Shown here piece after piece: positions 24,932 through 32,417 of a stretch of 35,318 nt of DNA (its first letter is position 1; every line of letters starts with the position of its first letter). Below the pieces are notes generated by a model, which saw nothing but the letters and a program-made list of their open reading frames with translations, ran no database searches and was not told the DNA's origin. Both the position numbers and the translations under genes were made by a program. Source of the DNA: Halobacillus alkaliphilus (GTDB lineage Bacteria; Bacillota; Bacilli; Bacillales; Halobacillaceae). The stretch lies in contig NZ_FOOG01000041.1 of the NCBI RefSeq assembly GCF_900113125.1, forward strand, positions 1 through 35,318, in the 5' to 3' direction.

Positions 24932-26251
24932 TTACTCGGTCACTTCACGACCTGTCTCACTTTTCAGCTTTTCAGCCGCATTTTGTAAAGCGTCTTCAAT
25001 TTTCGTACCATCAAGCAGGATAGAAGCTTGAGTATCAGACATTGTATCAAATGCACGAGCGTAGTCAGCAGTATAGTTAGCTACAGGAATATCAGCCACT
25101 TCTTCAGAGAACAGTTTATAGATCTGTTGATTAGAGAAGTATTCAGACTCCTGGCTGAAGAACTCTTCTTCATAGGCAGAGTTCAAGGACGGGAAGATCC
25201 CTTTTTCTTTAAGAGCTTTCATTTGAGGATCTACTTCTGTCGTGAAATATTCTACGAAAGCATAAGCTGCACCTTGATTATCTGTAGAAGATGGAATGAC
25301 AAGATCCGATCCGCCTAAGTTAGCTGCACGGTTGCCGCCCTCTTCAAAAGCTGGCAGTTGGAAGACTCCCCATTGACCATCTTGATCAGGGGCCTGGTCT
25401 TTGATAGTACCTGAATACCATACACCGAATGGAACAGTTGCTACTTCCCCATTAACCGTTGCAGATACTACGCCATTCCAGCCATCATTGTTCAACACAA
25501 GCTCTTCATTTTCAAGTTGCTGAATCACTTCAAATGCTTTTTTAGACTCTTCTGATGTTACGTCAATATTTCCTTCTTCATCATAATAATAAGCGCCCTG
25601 CTGGTTCAGCATCATACGATATAAGGCATCATCTTTTGCAATATCGATCGGTACCATCTGCGTACCTGTTTTCTCTTTAATTGTTTTTCCTGCTTCGATG
25701 TAATCATCCCATGTTTTAATATCTTCAGGATTTACTCCTGCTTCTTCAAAGATATCTGTACGATAGAAAACCCCTGTCGGTCCAACATCCCATGGGGCAG
25801 CAAAGAATTCTCCATCCGCATTTTGAGTAACAGATTGCTTATACTCGCCGAACTTATCCTTATGGTCATCATAACCAAGTTCTGAAAGGTTAGTAAGTGC
25901 ATCAGGGAATTGGTCATAATAGTTAGCCAGGCGATCTGACTCTACCATAACTACGTCGGGTAACCCATTACCTCCTGAAGCTAGTCCTACCGTCAGCTTT
26001 TCATAAACATCCAATCGTCCAATATCCTCTACCTTCACTTCAACATCAGGATATTGCTCTTTAAATCCATCAACCGCAAGTTCCATCGATTCAGCTGCTA
26101 CGTTCCAGCCCCAAACCGTTATTTCACCAGATGGTTCTCCACCCTCATCACCTGAAGATTCATCTCCACCATTTCCACTATTGCCTGAACAGGCAGCCAG
26201 AACCCCAGCAACAAGGCCTACTACCAGAAACATTTTCCACCAGCTTTTCAT
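24932..26251 (-). CDS. Sugar ABC transporter substrate-binding lipoprotein (MsmE type)
   Basis: 439 residues. A lipoprotein signal with lipobox VLAAC (Cys21) is followed by an acidic Gly/Ser-rich linker (GNGGDESSGDEGGEPSGE) and a type I extracellular solute-binding domain beginning EITVWGWNVAAESMELAVDGF. It binds oligosaccharide outside the membrane and delivers it to the two permeases. Since GH36, GH42 and the Leloir genes follow, the ligand is most likely a galactoside such as raffinose or melibiose; that is inferred. First gene of the operon, divergent from the ROK repressor, with a cre-like site and an operator-like box upstream. Confidence 0.93.
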   Translation of the reverse strand: MKSWWKMFLVVGLVAGVLAACSGNSGNGGDESSGDEGGEPSGEITVWGWNVAAESMELAVDGFKEQYPDVEVKVEDIGRLDVYEKLTVGLASGGNGLPDVVMVESDRLANYYDQFPDALTNLSELGYDDHKDKFGEYKQSVTQNADGEFFAAPWDVGPTGVFYRTDIFEEAGVNPEDIKTWDDYIEAGKTIKEKTGTQMVPIDIAKDDALYRMMLNQQGAYYYDEEGNIDVTSEESKKAFEVIQQLENEELVLNNDGWNGVVSATVNGEVATVPFGVWYSGTIKDQAPDQDGQWGVFQLPAFEEGGNRAANLGGSDLVIPSSTDNQGAAYAFVEYFTTEVDPQMKALKEKGIFPSLNSAYEEEFFSQESEYFSNQQIYKLFSEEVADIPVANYTADYARAFDTMSDTQASILLDGTKIEDALQNAAEKLKSETGREVTE

Positions 26252-26273
26252 AATTATCTTGCTCCCCCTTTTT

Positions 26274-26287
26274 TGATAGCGTTTTCA
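26274..26287 (-). promoter_or_regulatory. cre-like site (CcpA) of the galactoside operon
   Basis: TGATAGCGTTTTCA matches the cre consensus TGWAANCGNTNWCA at 13 of 14 positions. It sits 22-36 nt upstream of the lipoprotein ATG, in the expected 5' leader position for catabolite repression. Confidence 0.75.
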
Positions 26288-26290
26288 AAA

Positions 26291-26317
26291 CTTACTAAAA
26301 TAAATTAATTAACTAGT
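26291..26317. promoter_or_regulatory. Operator-like box B upstream of the galactoside operon
   Basis: The box begins CTTACTAAAATAAATTAATT and continues AACTAGT. It matches the reverse complement of the box at 26427-26453 at 20 of 27 positions, with the CTTACTAA and TTAACTA halves kept. Such AT-rich dyads with TTAGT/ACTAA ends are typical of ROK/XylR-type repressors. It lies directly upstream of the cre-like site. Confidence 0.6.
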
Positions 26318-26426
26318 TATAAGTTAGCATAATAAACGTAAAATGAAAAGAGTTTTTTCAAAATTACCAAAATAGTTTATGGGTGGAATGAGATACTTTA
26401 CCATGCATAAGCTTATGATCTTTTCA

Positions 26427-26467
26427 CTTAGTTAAATAAATTAAATTAGTAAGATTTATGATATGAT
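26427..26467 (+). promoter_or_regulatory. Promoter of the ROK repressor gene with operator-like box C
   Basis: An extended -10 TGATATGAT (26459-26467) lies 32 nt before the ATG. The box from 26427 to 26453 (CTTAGTTAAATAAATTAAAT, ending TAGTAAG) covers the -35 region, which itself is poor. Its mirrored relative is box B. This arrangement implies autorepression. Confidence 0.55.
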
Positions 26468-26498
26468 AGGGGAAGAAAGAATTGTTGGAGGAGATGAA

Positions 26499-27710
26499 AT
26501 GACTACAAAGTACACACGAGGCAGTTTCCAATTAATGAAATCAATGAATAGATCCATCATTTTAAATATGATACGTGAAGAAGGACCCATATCCCGGGCG
26601 GAAATCGCTAAACAAACCCGTCTTACTCCCCCTACAGTCAGTAACATTGTGAAGGAACTGATTAATACACAGTTTGTTATAGAGACGACCCAAGGAATGT
26701 CTAAGGGCGGACGTAAACCTACACTTCTGGAAATTAACGCTGACCAATTTTATACTCTTGGTATAGATGTGGGAACTTTCCATATGAAATTCGTGGTAAC
26801 CAACCTGTTCGGAGATTTAAAAGATGTAACCAGTCTTCCCATCGGTAACTATCCAGGGAATGAAGATATCTTATCCATTATGAAACAAGGAATTCAGGAG
26901 CTTCTTTATTCCGGAAAGAACGATCCAGGAAAGTTCCTGGGAATAGGAGTGGGCATGCACGGAATTGTCGATCCTGAAGAAGGTGTTTCCCTTTTCGCTC
27001 CCTCTTTTCAGCTGCGAAATATTCCTATAAAAGAAGAACTGGAAAAAGACTTCAATATGATTGTAAAAGTTGAAAATGATGCGCGTACCATGACGCTAGG
27101 GGAATACTGGTTCGGTAATGGAAACGATGCGGACAACATGGTAGGAGTGAATGTCGGGAACGGAATCGGTGCAGGAATGATGATTAAGGGAAGGCTTTTT
27201 CACGGGGAAAACAATATAGCTGGTGAAATTGGCCACGTAACCATTGATCTATCCGGACCAAAATGCACATGCGGTAATTACGGCTGTCTGCAAACCCTGG
27301 CTGCCGGACCAGCTATTGCCGACCGGGCTCGAAAAGAATTAAAAACCGGAAAACCTTCGATTATACATGAGCTGGTCGATGGAGATTTTGAGAAGGTAGA
27401 CGGTCAGGTGGTCTATCAAGCTGCGTGTGAAGGTGATGAGTTCAGTATTGATCTATTGAATCAAACAGGACGATACTTAGGTATTGGATTAACCAACTTA
27501 ATACACACCATTAATCCTAAGCGGATCATTGTGGGCGGCGGGGTCTCGAATGCGGGAGATTTCCTGATGAAAGGAATAGAAGAAACAATTCAGTCCAGAG
27601 GATTAACCGATAAAGCGAAAGAAACATCTATCGTTCTATCCAAGCTTGGCGAACACGCTTCCGCCATAGGAGCCTGCGTCCTTGTCCTAGAAGAATTCTT
27701 CGTCAGGTAA
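26499..27710 (+). CDS. ROK-family transcriptional repressor (XylR/NagC type)
   Basis: 403 residues: an N-terminal winged helix-turn-helix (ISRAEIAKQTRLTPPTVSNI, about 31-50) and a ROK sugar-binding domain with GIDVGTFHMK, GVGMHGIVDP and the zinc motif CTCGNYGC. It probably represses the divergent galactoside operon until a sugar inducer binds. The ATG at 26499 is preceded by GGAGGAGATGAA; an upstream ATG at 26463 overlaps the -10 and is rejected. It ends at palindrome R4. Confidence 0.9.
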   Translation: MTTKYTRGSFQLMKSMNRSIILNMIREEGPISRAEIAKQTRLTPPTVSNIVKELINTQFVIETTQGMSKGGRKPTLLEINADQFYTLGIDVGTFHMKFVVTNLFGDLKDVTSLPIGNYPGNEDILSIMKQGIQELLYSGKNDPGKFLGIGVGMHGIVDPEEGVSLFAPSFQLRNIPIKEELEKDFNMIVKVENDARTMTLGEYWFGNGNDADNMVGVNVGNGIGAGMMIKGRLFHGENNIAGEIGHVTIDLSGPKCTCGNYGCLQTLAAGPAIADRARKELKTGKPSIIHELVDGDFEKVDGQVVYQAACEGDEFSIDLLNQTGRYLGIGLTNLIHTINPKRIIVGGGVSNAGDFLMKGIEETIQSRGLTDKAKETSIVLSKLGEHASAIGACVLVLEEFFVR

Positions 27711-27721
27711 CGATAAAACCA

Positions 27722-27776
27722 AAAAATCCCCACCTCAGGTCATCCAATATTTGGATGACCTGAGGTGGGGATTTTT
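27722..27776. terminator. Palindromic element R4 / bidirectional terminator
   Basis: Perfect 26-bp arms (27722-27747 and 27751-27776) with a 3-nt loop TAT. The A5/T5 runs are part of the stem, so each strand ends in a T-tract. The core is the same as in R1-R3, with outer bases ATCCCC/GGGGAT. It lies between the ROK repressor gene (+) and the lipoprotein gene (-). Confidence 0.93.
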
Positions 27777-27786
27777 GGTGAATCTG

Positions 27787-28146
27787 CTAATTAAGCTGAA
27801 GCACCATTCCTTCAAGCACTTCCGGGCTTCTTGCTTTCAGCCGGATCCCTTTGTAATCAAAGACAACGATTTGTTGAGGCTCTACCTGTAAGAGTTTTCG
27901 ATAATTTTTTTGGTCCTCTATTTTTTGATAACTAACCTTGGCTGCAATATTTTTTCTTGCCAGAAATACTTTAATTCCATTTAGCGATGATTGATAGGCT
28001 TCTTCAGGGGGATCATTCTCATAAAACACGACAATGTGCCATTCATTATCCTTAGAGGGTTTGAATTCCTCGATGGCTCTCCCTGAAGCATCAGCGCACC
28101 CCGCCATAAAGAAAGCAACGAACAGCATAGATAACATCTTCTTCAC
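27787..28146 (-). CDS. Small lipoprotein of unknown function
   Basis: 119 residues with a lipoprotein signal peptide ending FMAGC (Cys17). The remaining ~100 residues are soluble and mixed alpha/beta (WHIVVFYENDPP, IVVFDYKGIRLKA). I recognise no domain. The ATG is preceded by TTGGAGGAATG. It has palindromes on both sides: R4 downstream (59 bp from the stop region) and R5 upstream. Its anchoring in the outer face of the membrane is supported; its function is not known. Confidence 0.75.
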   Translation of the reverse strand: MKKMLSMLFVAFFMAGCADASGRAIEEFKPSKDNEWHIVVFYENDPPEEAYQSSLNGIKVFLARKNIAAKVSYQKIEDQKNYRKLLQVEPQQIVVFDYKGIRLKARSPEVLEGMVLQLN

Positions 28147-28219
28147 GTTTTCATTCCTCCAAAAGATTAACCTATTTTACTGTACGCTTGCTTTATACCA
28201 ATTATCCCTGAAAGGGAAA

Positions 28220-28268
28220 AAAAGGGACCTCAAGTCATCCAGATTCTGGATGACCTGAGGTCCCTTTT
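28220..28268 (-). terminator. Palindromic element R5 / terminator of the ROK kinase gene
   Basis: 24-bp arms (28220-28243 and 28245-28268) with one A/C mismatch, core as in R1-R4 but with outer bases AAAGGG/CCCTTT. On the minus strand it is followed by a T7 run. It lies directly downstream of the ROK kinase gene and upstream of the lipoprotein gene, which is on the same strand, so here the element is not between convergent genes. Confidence 0.9.
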
Positions 28269-28276
28269 ACTGGATA

Positions 28277-29170
28277 TTACCGGGTAAGCAGGGAAGCTCC
28301 TATTACGCCGGCATCTCCGCTCAAGGAAGACGGCTGGAGATTAATATAAGGAACCAGCTCTTCATAGACATATCCTTTCACTTTTTCTCTAAGTGGAGTC
28401 CATACCAGATCACCGGCGTTCATCACGCCTCCGCCGATCACAAACACATCAGGATTAACGACGTGCGTCACATTTGCAATGCCTACAGCTAAATAATCAA
28501 CCGCGTCATTGACAATCTGCCATGCTTCTTCATTTCCTTCTCTGACAAGATCGAATACGGCTTCCGCCCCTCCTTCTATGTCATGAAGCTCCTTGGCCTG
28601 TTTTCCAATCGCCGTTCCGCTCGCGTACCCTTCAAGTGCCCCTTTATTTAAATTACTGTACTGAGAACCGCCGCGCTGAACAATCATATTTCCGATCTCA
28701 CCTGCGAACCCTTGAGCTCCTTGAAATACTTGTCCATTGACCACCAGGCCGCCGCCTACTCCGGTACTTACCGTTACATAATAGACGCTTTCATAGCCTT
28801 TTCCGCTGCCGTAGGTGGCCTCAGCCAGAGCAGCAGCATTTGCATCGTTCGTTAAATAAACGCTTGCAGAGAAATGCTGGCTGACTTCATCCACCAGATA
28901 AACTTCGTCCCAGCCCGGTAAATTCGGTGGACCTAAAATTACTCCACGCTTCGGGTCGAGTGGCCCCGGGGCTCCAATACCAATTCCGTCGATACGTTTC
29001 TTTCCTTCAGAAATGGTGTGGATCATGTTGACCATTTTTTTAATAGTATGAAGGTGTCCCTTCTCTACTTCTGTCGGTTCTTGCAAAAGCTCCTCAACCA
29101 TGCCATTTTTATTTATAATCGCGACACGAATGTTGGTACCGCCTAAGTCAATTCCTATATTAATCCCCAT
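28277..29170 (-). CDS. ROK-family sugar kinase lacking the zinc motif
   Basis: 297 residues with the ROK kinase core: GIDLGGTNIRV ATP loop, GIGIGAPGPLD, TNDANAAALAE with the catalytic Asp, and STGVGGGLVVNG. Unlike typical glucokinases, the GEIGH motif reads GEIGN and the following CxCGxxGCxE zinc motif is replaced by QYSNLNKGALE, so no cysteine ligands remain. It is probably a glucokinase- or fructokinase-type enzyme, but the substitution may change sugar specificity. The ATG at 29170 has GGAG 6 nt upstream; a GTG four codons earlier is too close to its own Shine-Dalgarno site. It ends at R5. Confidence 0.85.
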   Translation of the reverse strand: MGINIGIDLGGTNIRVAIINKNGMVEELLQEPTEVEKGHLHTIKKMVNMIHTISEGKKRIDGIGIGAPGPLDPKRGVILGPPNLPGWDEVYLVDEVSQHFSASVYLTNDANAAALAEATYGSGKGYESVYYVTVSTGVGGGLVVNGQVFQGAQGFAGEIGNMIVQRGGSQYSNLNKGALEGYASGTAIGKQAKELHDIEGGAEAVFDLVREGNEEAWQIVNDAVDYLAVGIANVTHVVNPDVFVIGGGVMNAGDLVWTPLREKVKGYVYEELVPYINLQPSSLSGDAGVIGASLLTR

Positions 29171-29315
29171 AGCTAACTCCACTCCTTTTAATAGAACTCT
29201 CCTTCTTCTATTGTACTGGTTTTTCTAACTCCATTAAAACGTTGTCTACTATTTTTACAGAATTCTGCAAAAAAAGTATAATAGAAGAGAACTCCTTAAA
29301 AAAAGAGGTGGACGT

Positions 29316-30251
29316 ATGGGTCGGAGTGAACGCTATAAAAAGAAGCGAAAAAAGAGAAGAGTGTGGAAAATCCTTCTCGCCGTATTGGCCGTCTTTCTAA
29401 TCGCAGGCGGTATCTTCATTTTTAAACTTTTTAATGATGTCCGAACGACAATCAATGATGATCTTCATGAAGATGTATCTACCATTGATACAGATGAAAC
29501 GAAAGAAAAAGTGGATAAGAAAGAACCTATTAATATACTACTTCTAGGTGTAGATGAACGTGAGAACGATGTCGGAAGATCCGATACCATGATCGTTATG
29601 ACACTTGATCCTAACAACAATCAAATGCAGATGGTCAGTATCCCCCGTGATACGAGAGTAGAGATTGCTGGAGACGGGCGAACCACCCGGATTAACCATG
29701 CCTACGCCTATGGCGGAAGTGATATGGCCGTTGATACCGTTGAGAACTTTTTAGATATCGATCTTGATTATTATATAAAGGTGAATATGGAAGGCCTTTC
29801 TCAACTGGTCAATGCGGTTAACGGCGTAACCGTCGAGAACGATCGTGCTTTCAGTGCTGGCGGACACAGCTTTAAAGAAGGAACGATTGATTTAAACGGT
29901 GAAGAAGCACTAGCGTTTGTAAGAATGCGCAAAAATGATCCGAGTGGAGACCTCGGCCGTAATGAACGTCAGCGTCAGGTCATTCAGGGAATTATCGATA
30001 AAGGTGCAAGCATTGGCGTCGTTAACAAAATTGGCGATATTCTGGATGTACTCGGTGATAACGTAAACACCAACATGCAATTTGATGATATGAGGAGGCT
30101 TGCTTCCAACTATAGAAGCGCCCGCCAAAACACTTCCTCTTACCAAATGAGTGGCGAAGGTAGAACGATTAATGGGATGTACCTGATGATTATGTCTGAT
30201 CAGGAAGTACAAAAAACGCATGATATGATTGTTAATTTTGGTTCTAATTAA
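29316..30251 (+). CDS. LytR-CpsA-Psr (LCP) cell-wall polymer ligase
   Basis: 311 residues: a short basic cytoplasmic tail (KKKRKKRR), one membrane helix (about 17-36) and an extracellular LCP domain with NILLLGVDERENDVGRSDT, SIPRDTRVEI, INHAYAYGG and AFVRMRKNDPSGDLGRNERQ. These arginine- and aspartate-rich motifs bind polyprenyl-pyrophosphate glycans. Relatives TagT/U/V attach teichoic acids or other anionic polymers to peptidoglycan. AAGAGGTG precedes the ATG. It is monocistronic and closed by its own terminator. Confidence 0.93.
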   Translation: MGRSERYKKKRKKRRVWKILLAVLAVFLIAGGIFIFKLFNDVRTTINDDLHEDVSTIDTDETKEKVDKKEPINILLLGVDERENDVGRSDTMIVMTLDPNNNQMQMVSIPRDTRVEIAGDGRTTRINHAYAYGGSDMAVDTVENFLDIDLDYYIKVNMEGLSQLVNAVNGVTVENDRAFSAGGHSFKEGTIDLNGEEALAFVRMRKNDPSGDLGRNERQRQVIQGIIDKGASIGVVNKIGDILDVLGDNVNTNMQFDDMRRLASNYRSARQNTSSYQMSGEGRTINGMYLMIMSDQEVQKTHDMIVNFGSN

Positions 30252-30254
30252 AAT

Positions 30255-30282
30255 AAACCGCCTCGATGTCGAGGCGGTTTTT
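30255..30282 (+). terminator. Intrinsic terminator of the LCP gene
   Basis: A perfect 12-bp stem (AAACCGCCTCGA with its complement) and a short loop, with a T5 tract. It has no relation to the R family, showing that ordinary terminators coexist with those elements. Confidence 0.9.
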
Positions 30283-30413
30283 CTTAATTTTTTCATGACA
30301 ATAACCACATAAGCATGAACGTCACAGTACAATCACTGTTTACATTTTTCAAATAGACTCTTTCACCTAAGAACCTGGTATTGAGTAAGTCTCGCATTTG
30401 AGTTACTAGCTTT

Positions 30414-30815
30414 CTACGAAGTAGTTTGATTACGGCGGGAATGCTGAATCCATCTCCAAAGCATCCGAATCACAAAGTAAACTGCGCAAAACACGAGAAA
30501 CCCAAATATACTTGCTGCTGCATCTCCGAATTCCATATTTCCTCTTCCCGTAATCTTCTGCTGGATTTCTACAGCGAATACGAAAACAAGAATCATAGAA
30601 AAAGTGAATAAAAACGAAATCGCTGAGATACTTAGCTTAGATAAGGCATGAAAAATAGAATCCACAAATAATAGCGCAATCAGTCCTAAAATACCAATTA
30701 CCCAAAAGTGAAGGTCTTTGTCAGACAAATCCCATCCAAGTACCTGCGTGAGGTCCAAGAGAACATCGTGCCAGATATTCACCAATTCAGCCATAATTAA
30801 AATAATTTCCCTCAT
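30414..30815 (-). CDS. Three-helix membrane protein of unknown function
   Basis: 133 residues with membrane helices at about 36-56, 63-84 and 99-120, a soluble N-terminal segment (HDVLLDLTQVLGWDLSDKD) and a basic C-terminus (RRNQTTS). AAGGAG lies 5 nt before the ATG, a well-placed site. I do not recognise the family. It stands alone on its strand, with the LCP gene converging from the left. Confidence 0.65.
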   Translation of the reverse strand: MREIILIMAELVNIWHDVLLDLTQVLGWDLSDKDLHFWVIGILGLIALLFVDSIFHALSKLSISAISFLFTFSMILVFVFAVEIQQKITGRGNMEFGDAAASIFGFLVFCAVYFVIRMLWRWIQHSRRNQTTS

Positions 30816-31012
30816 ATAAGCTCCTTCTCACTCCTAAACTTTCCATTTTGTTCATTTTAAAATACCTTATCATATTTGTATGTAAATGAATATATAAATA
30901 TTGGACGTTTTCAGGACAATCGTCCAAAGTAATAAAGAAGCTTTGCACTAGCTTTAAAAAACTCTTTTAAACGCTGTTATTGATTTTTTTCAGAAAAGAT
31001 TTATTAACCTAT
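30816..31012. other. AT-rich intergenic stretch upstream of the membrane-protein gene
   Basis: No gene is visible. It contains a 7-bp inverted repeat, TTGGACG (30901-30907) with CGTCCAA (30921-30927), and AT-rich sequence likely to hold the promoter of the 30414-30815 gene (a TATGAT reading minus is present near 30870). It is followed by the MITE-like copy 2. Confidence 0.4.
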
Positions 31013-31210
31013 AGGGCCGGTACTTGAAGACTCGATTTCGAGATATTGTGTGGAGAAGGGGCTAGGCGAGACCCCACAGGGAGTGAAAGCGACCGAGGAG
31101 GCTCGTCAGTTCCCCCACAGGAAAGCGAGTTATTTCTCCACCAACCCTTATCCATCTAACGTAACGGCCCCATTTATCTCGTAACTGAGTCTTCAACAAA
31201 CGGGAGCTTT
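31013..31210. repeat. MITE-like repeat, copy 2 (most complete)
   Basis: About 200 bp without an ORF. The ends are 22-bp inverted repeats with three mismatches: 31024-31045 (TTGAAGACTC...CGAGATA) against 31175-31196. An inner inverted pair GTGGAGAA (31050-31057) / TTCTCCAC (31134-31141) lies inside. The core (GAGACCCCACAGGGAG, GCGACCGAGGAGGCTCG) resembles intergenic repeats common in Bacillaceae genomes. The nested symmetry suggests a non-autonomous mobile element or a structured transcript. Confidence 0.75.
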
Positions 31211-31241
31211 TCTTTAAGGTCAACACTCCAATTTAACATAG

Positions 31242-31294
31242 TTTAAAAGAACAGGCGCACCGGGCTAATGTCCCGGTGCGCCTGTTCTTTTAAA
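31242..31294 (-). terminator. Strong intrinsic terminator downstream of the hypothetical gene
   Basis: A perfect 23-bp stem (31242-31264 and 31272-31294) with a 7-nt loop. The minus strand ends in a TTTTAAA tail. It closes the thioesterase/hypothetical pair and has no sequence in common with the R family. Confidence 0.9.
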
Positions 31295-31300
31295 AAATTG

Positions 31301-31675
31301 TTATTTAAAAATCGTCGAGCCTTTCAACATTTCCGGCTTTGCCCCTAAGATAAGTAAGAATAATTTAGGATAGCCGATCTCACGGTGCTTCGTTAACGTT
31401 TGTCTCACGACTTCCACGTCCTGATGATCGGTCAGCTTTTGAACCTCTTTTTGGTAAAGGGTAAGGATCGAGTCCTTCATATATTCAGGTTCATATACCG
31501 TAATGTCTTCATCCATGAGCAGACTGCCCATATAGCCATATTTCATTTGAAGCTGGCGGGTCAGACTTACTACATGAAGAAGCTGTTCATATACCTCCGG
31601 ATTCTGGTTTCTTAACTCCCCAAAATCTTCTTTAGCTGCATACAGATCACCCAAACTGGCTAATGTTTTCACCAT
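31301..31675 (-). CDS. Conserved-looking hypothetical protein
   Basis: 124 residues, soluble and mostly helical (MVKTLASLGDLYAAKEDFGE ... LTRQLQMKYGYMGSLLMDED). No domain is recognised. The ATG at 31675 has GGAG about 9 nt upstream; an in-frame ATG 11 codons earlier lacks a site. It overlaps the 3' end of the thioesterase gene by 29 nt, so the two are probably co-translated. Confidence 0.65.
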   Translation of the reverse strand: MVKTLASLGDLYAAKEDFGELRNQNPEVYEQLLHVVSLTRQLQMKYGYMGSLLMDEDITVYEPEYMKDSILTLYQKEVQKLTDHQDVEVVRQTLTKHREIGYPKLFLLILGAKPEMLKGSTIFK

Positions 31676-32204
31676 ATAAATATTCTCCTTTCTCCCATGG
31701 CTTTTCAAGACCGATAATATCCGTCAATTGCTTGCTGTGCTTACGGCGTACTCTTCGGGTCTGAGCCCTTTCTTCACCGGACTCATAGAGAAACTTCTCC
31801 TCTTCAGTCTGAGGAATCACATCCGGAACCGGCACCGCCTGCTTATTCTCATCCAGCGCCACGAATGTTAGAAACGCTGTTGCCGCCATTCTTCTTCTCC
31901 CCGTAATCATATCTTCTGCGATTACTTTACAGAAAATCTCCATAGAACGGTTACCCGTGTACGAGACAAAGGACTCTACGCAAACTGAATCCGACTGATG
32001 AACCGGGTTCAGGAAATCAATCGAGTCTGTTGAAGCCGTTACACATTCTTTCACACGGGCATGACGCCTCGCTGATAACGTGGCACTATTATCTAATTTC
32101 TTCATTAAAACGCCGCCGAACAGCGTATTATAGTTATTTAAATCATTCACAAGCACTTGATCGGTGCTGATAATTAAACTTTCTTTTGGTTTTTTGGCAT
32201 CCAT
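31647..32204 (-). CDS. Acyl-CoA thioesterase (hotdog, YkhA-like)
   Basis: 185 residues with one hotdog acyl-CoA thioesterase domain: NTLFGGVLMKKLDNSATLSA (about 26-45) carrying the usual Asn/Gly/Asp active-site region, then AATAFLTFVALDENKQAVPV. It hydrolyses acyl-CoA thioesters in the cytoplasm. Length is close to B. subtilis YkhA. The ATG at 32204 is preceded by AGAGGAACG; the in-frame extension to 32261 lacks a site. The C-terminus is basic (TRRVRRKHSK). First gene of a pair with the hypothetical gene. Confidence 0.88.
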   Translation of the reverse strand: MDAKKPKESLIISTDQVLVNDLNNYNTLFGGVLMKKLDNSATLSARRHARVKECVTASTDSIDFLNPVHQSDSVCVESFVSYTGNRSMEIFCKVIAEDMITGRRRMAATAFLTFVALDENKQAVPVPDVIPQTEEEKFLYESGEERAQTRRVRRKHSKQLTDIIGLEKPWEKGEYLYGENISQFG

Positions 32205-32384
32205 TGCTTTATCGTTCCTCTCTGTAAAAAATTCTTCATAAGCGCTTATTCGTAAAGACATGCCTCTACAAAAAGGAGTATAAATACAGTGTAAGAGCCT
32301 TTTCTAAGAAAGTGAAATAGTTATTCATCATGATTTAGATAGACATTATCTATGTAAATGTTTTCATCGATTCAATCCAGGCAT

Positions 32385-32417
32385 AAAAAAGCAGCCCGCT
32401 TATTCATTAAGGGGCTG
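32385..32417 (-). terminator. Terminator overlapping the end of the LysR gene
   Basis: CAGCCC (32392-32397) pairs with GGGCTG (32412-32417). On the minus strand GGGCTGC is followed by TTTTTT. The upstream arm is the last codons (EQPLNE) and the loop includes the stop codon, as in the terminator at 2657-2687. Confidence 0.65.
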
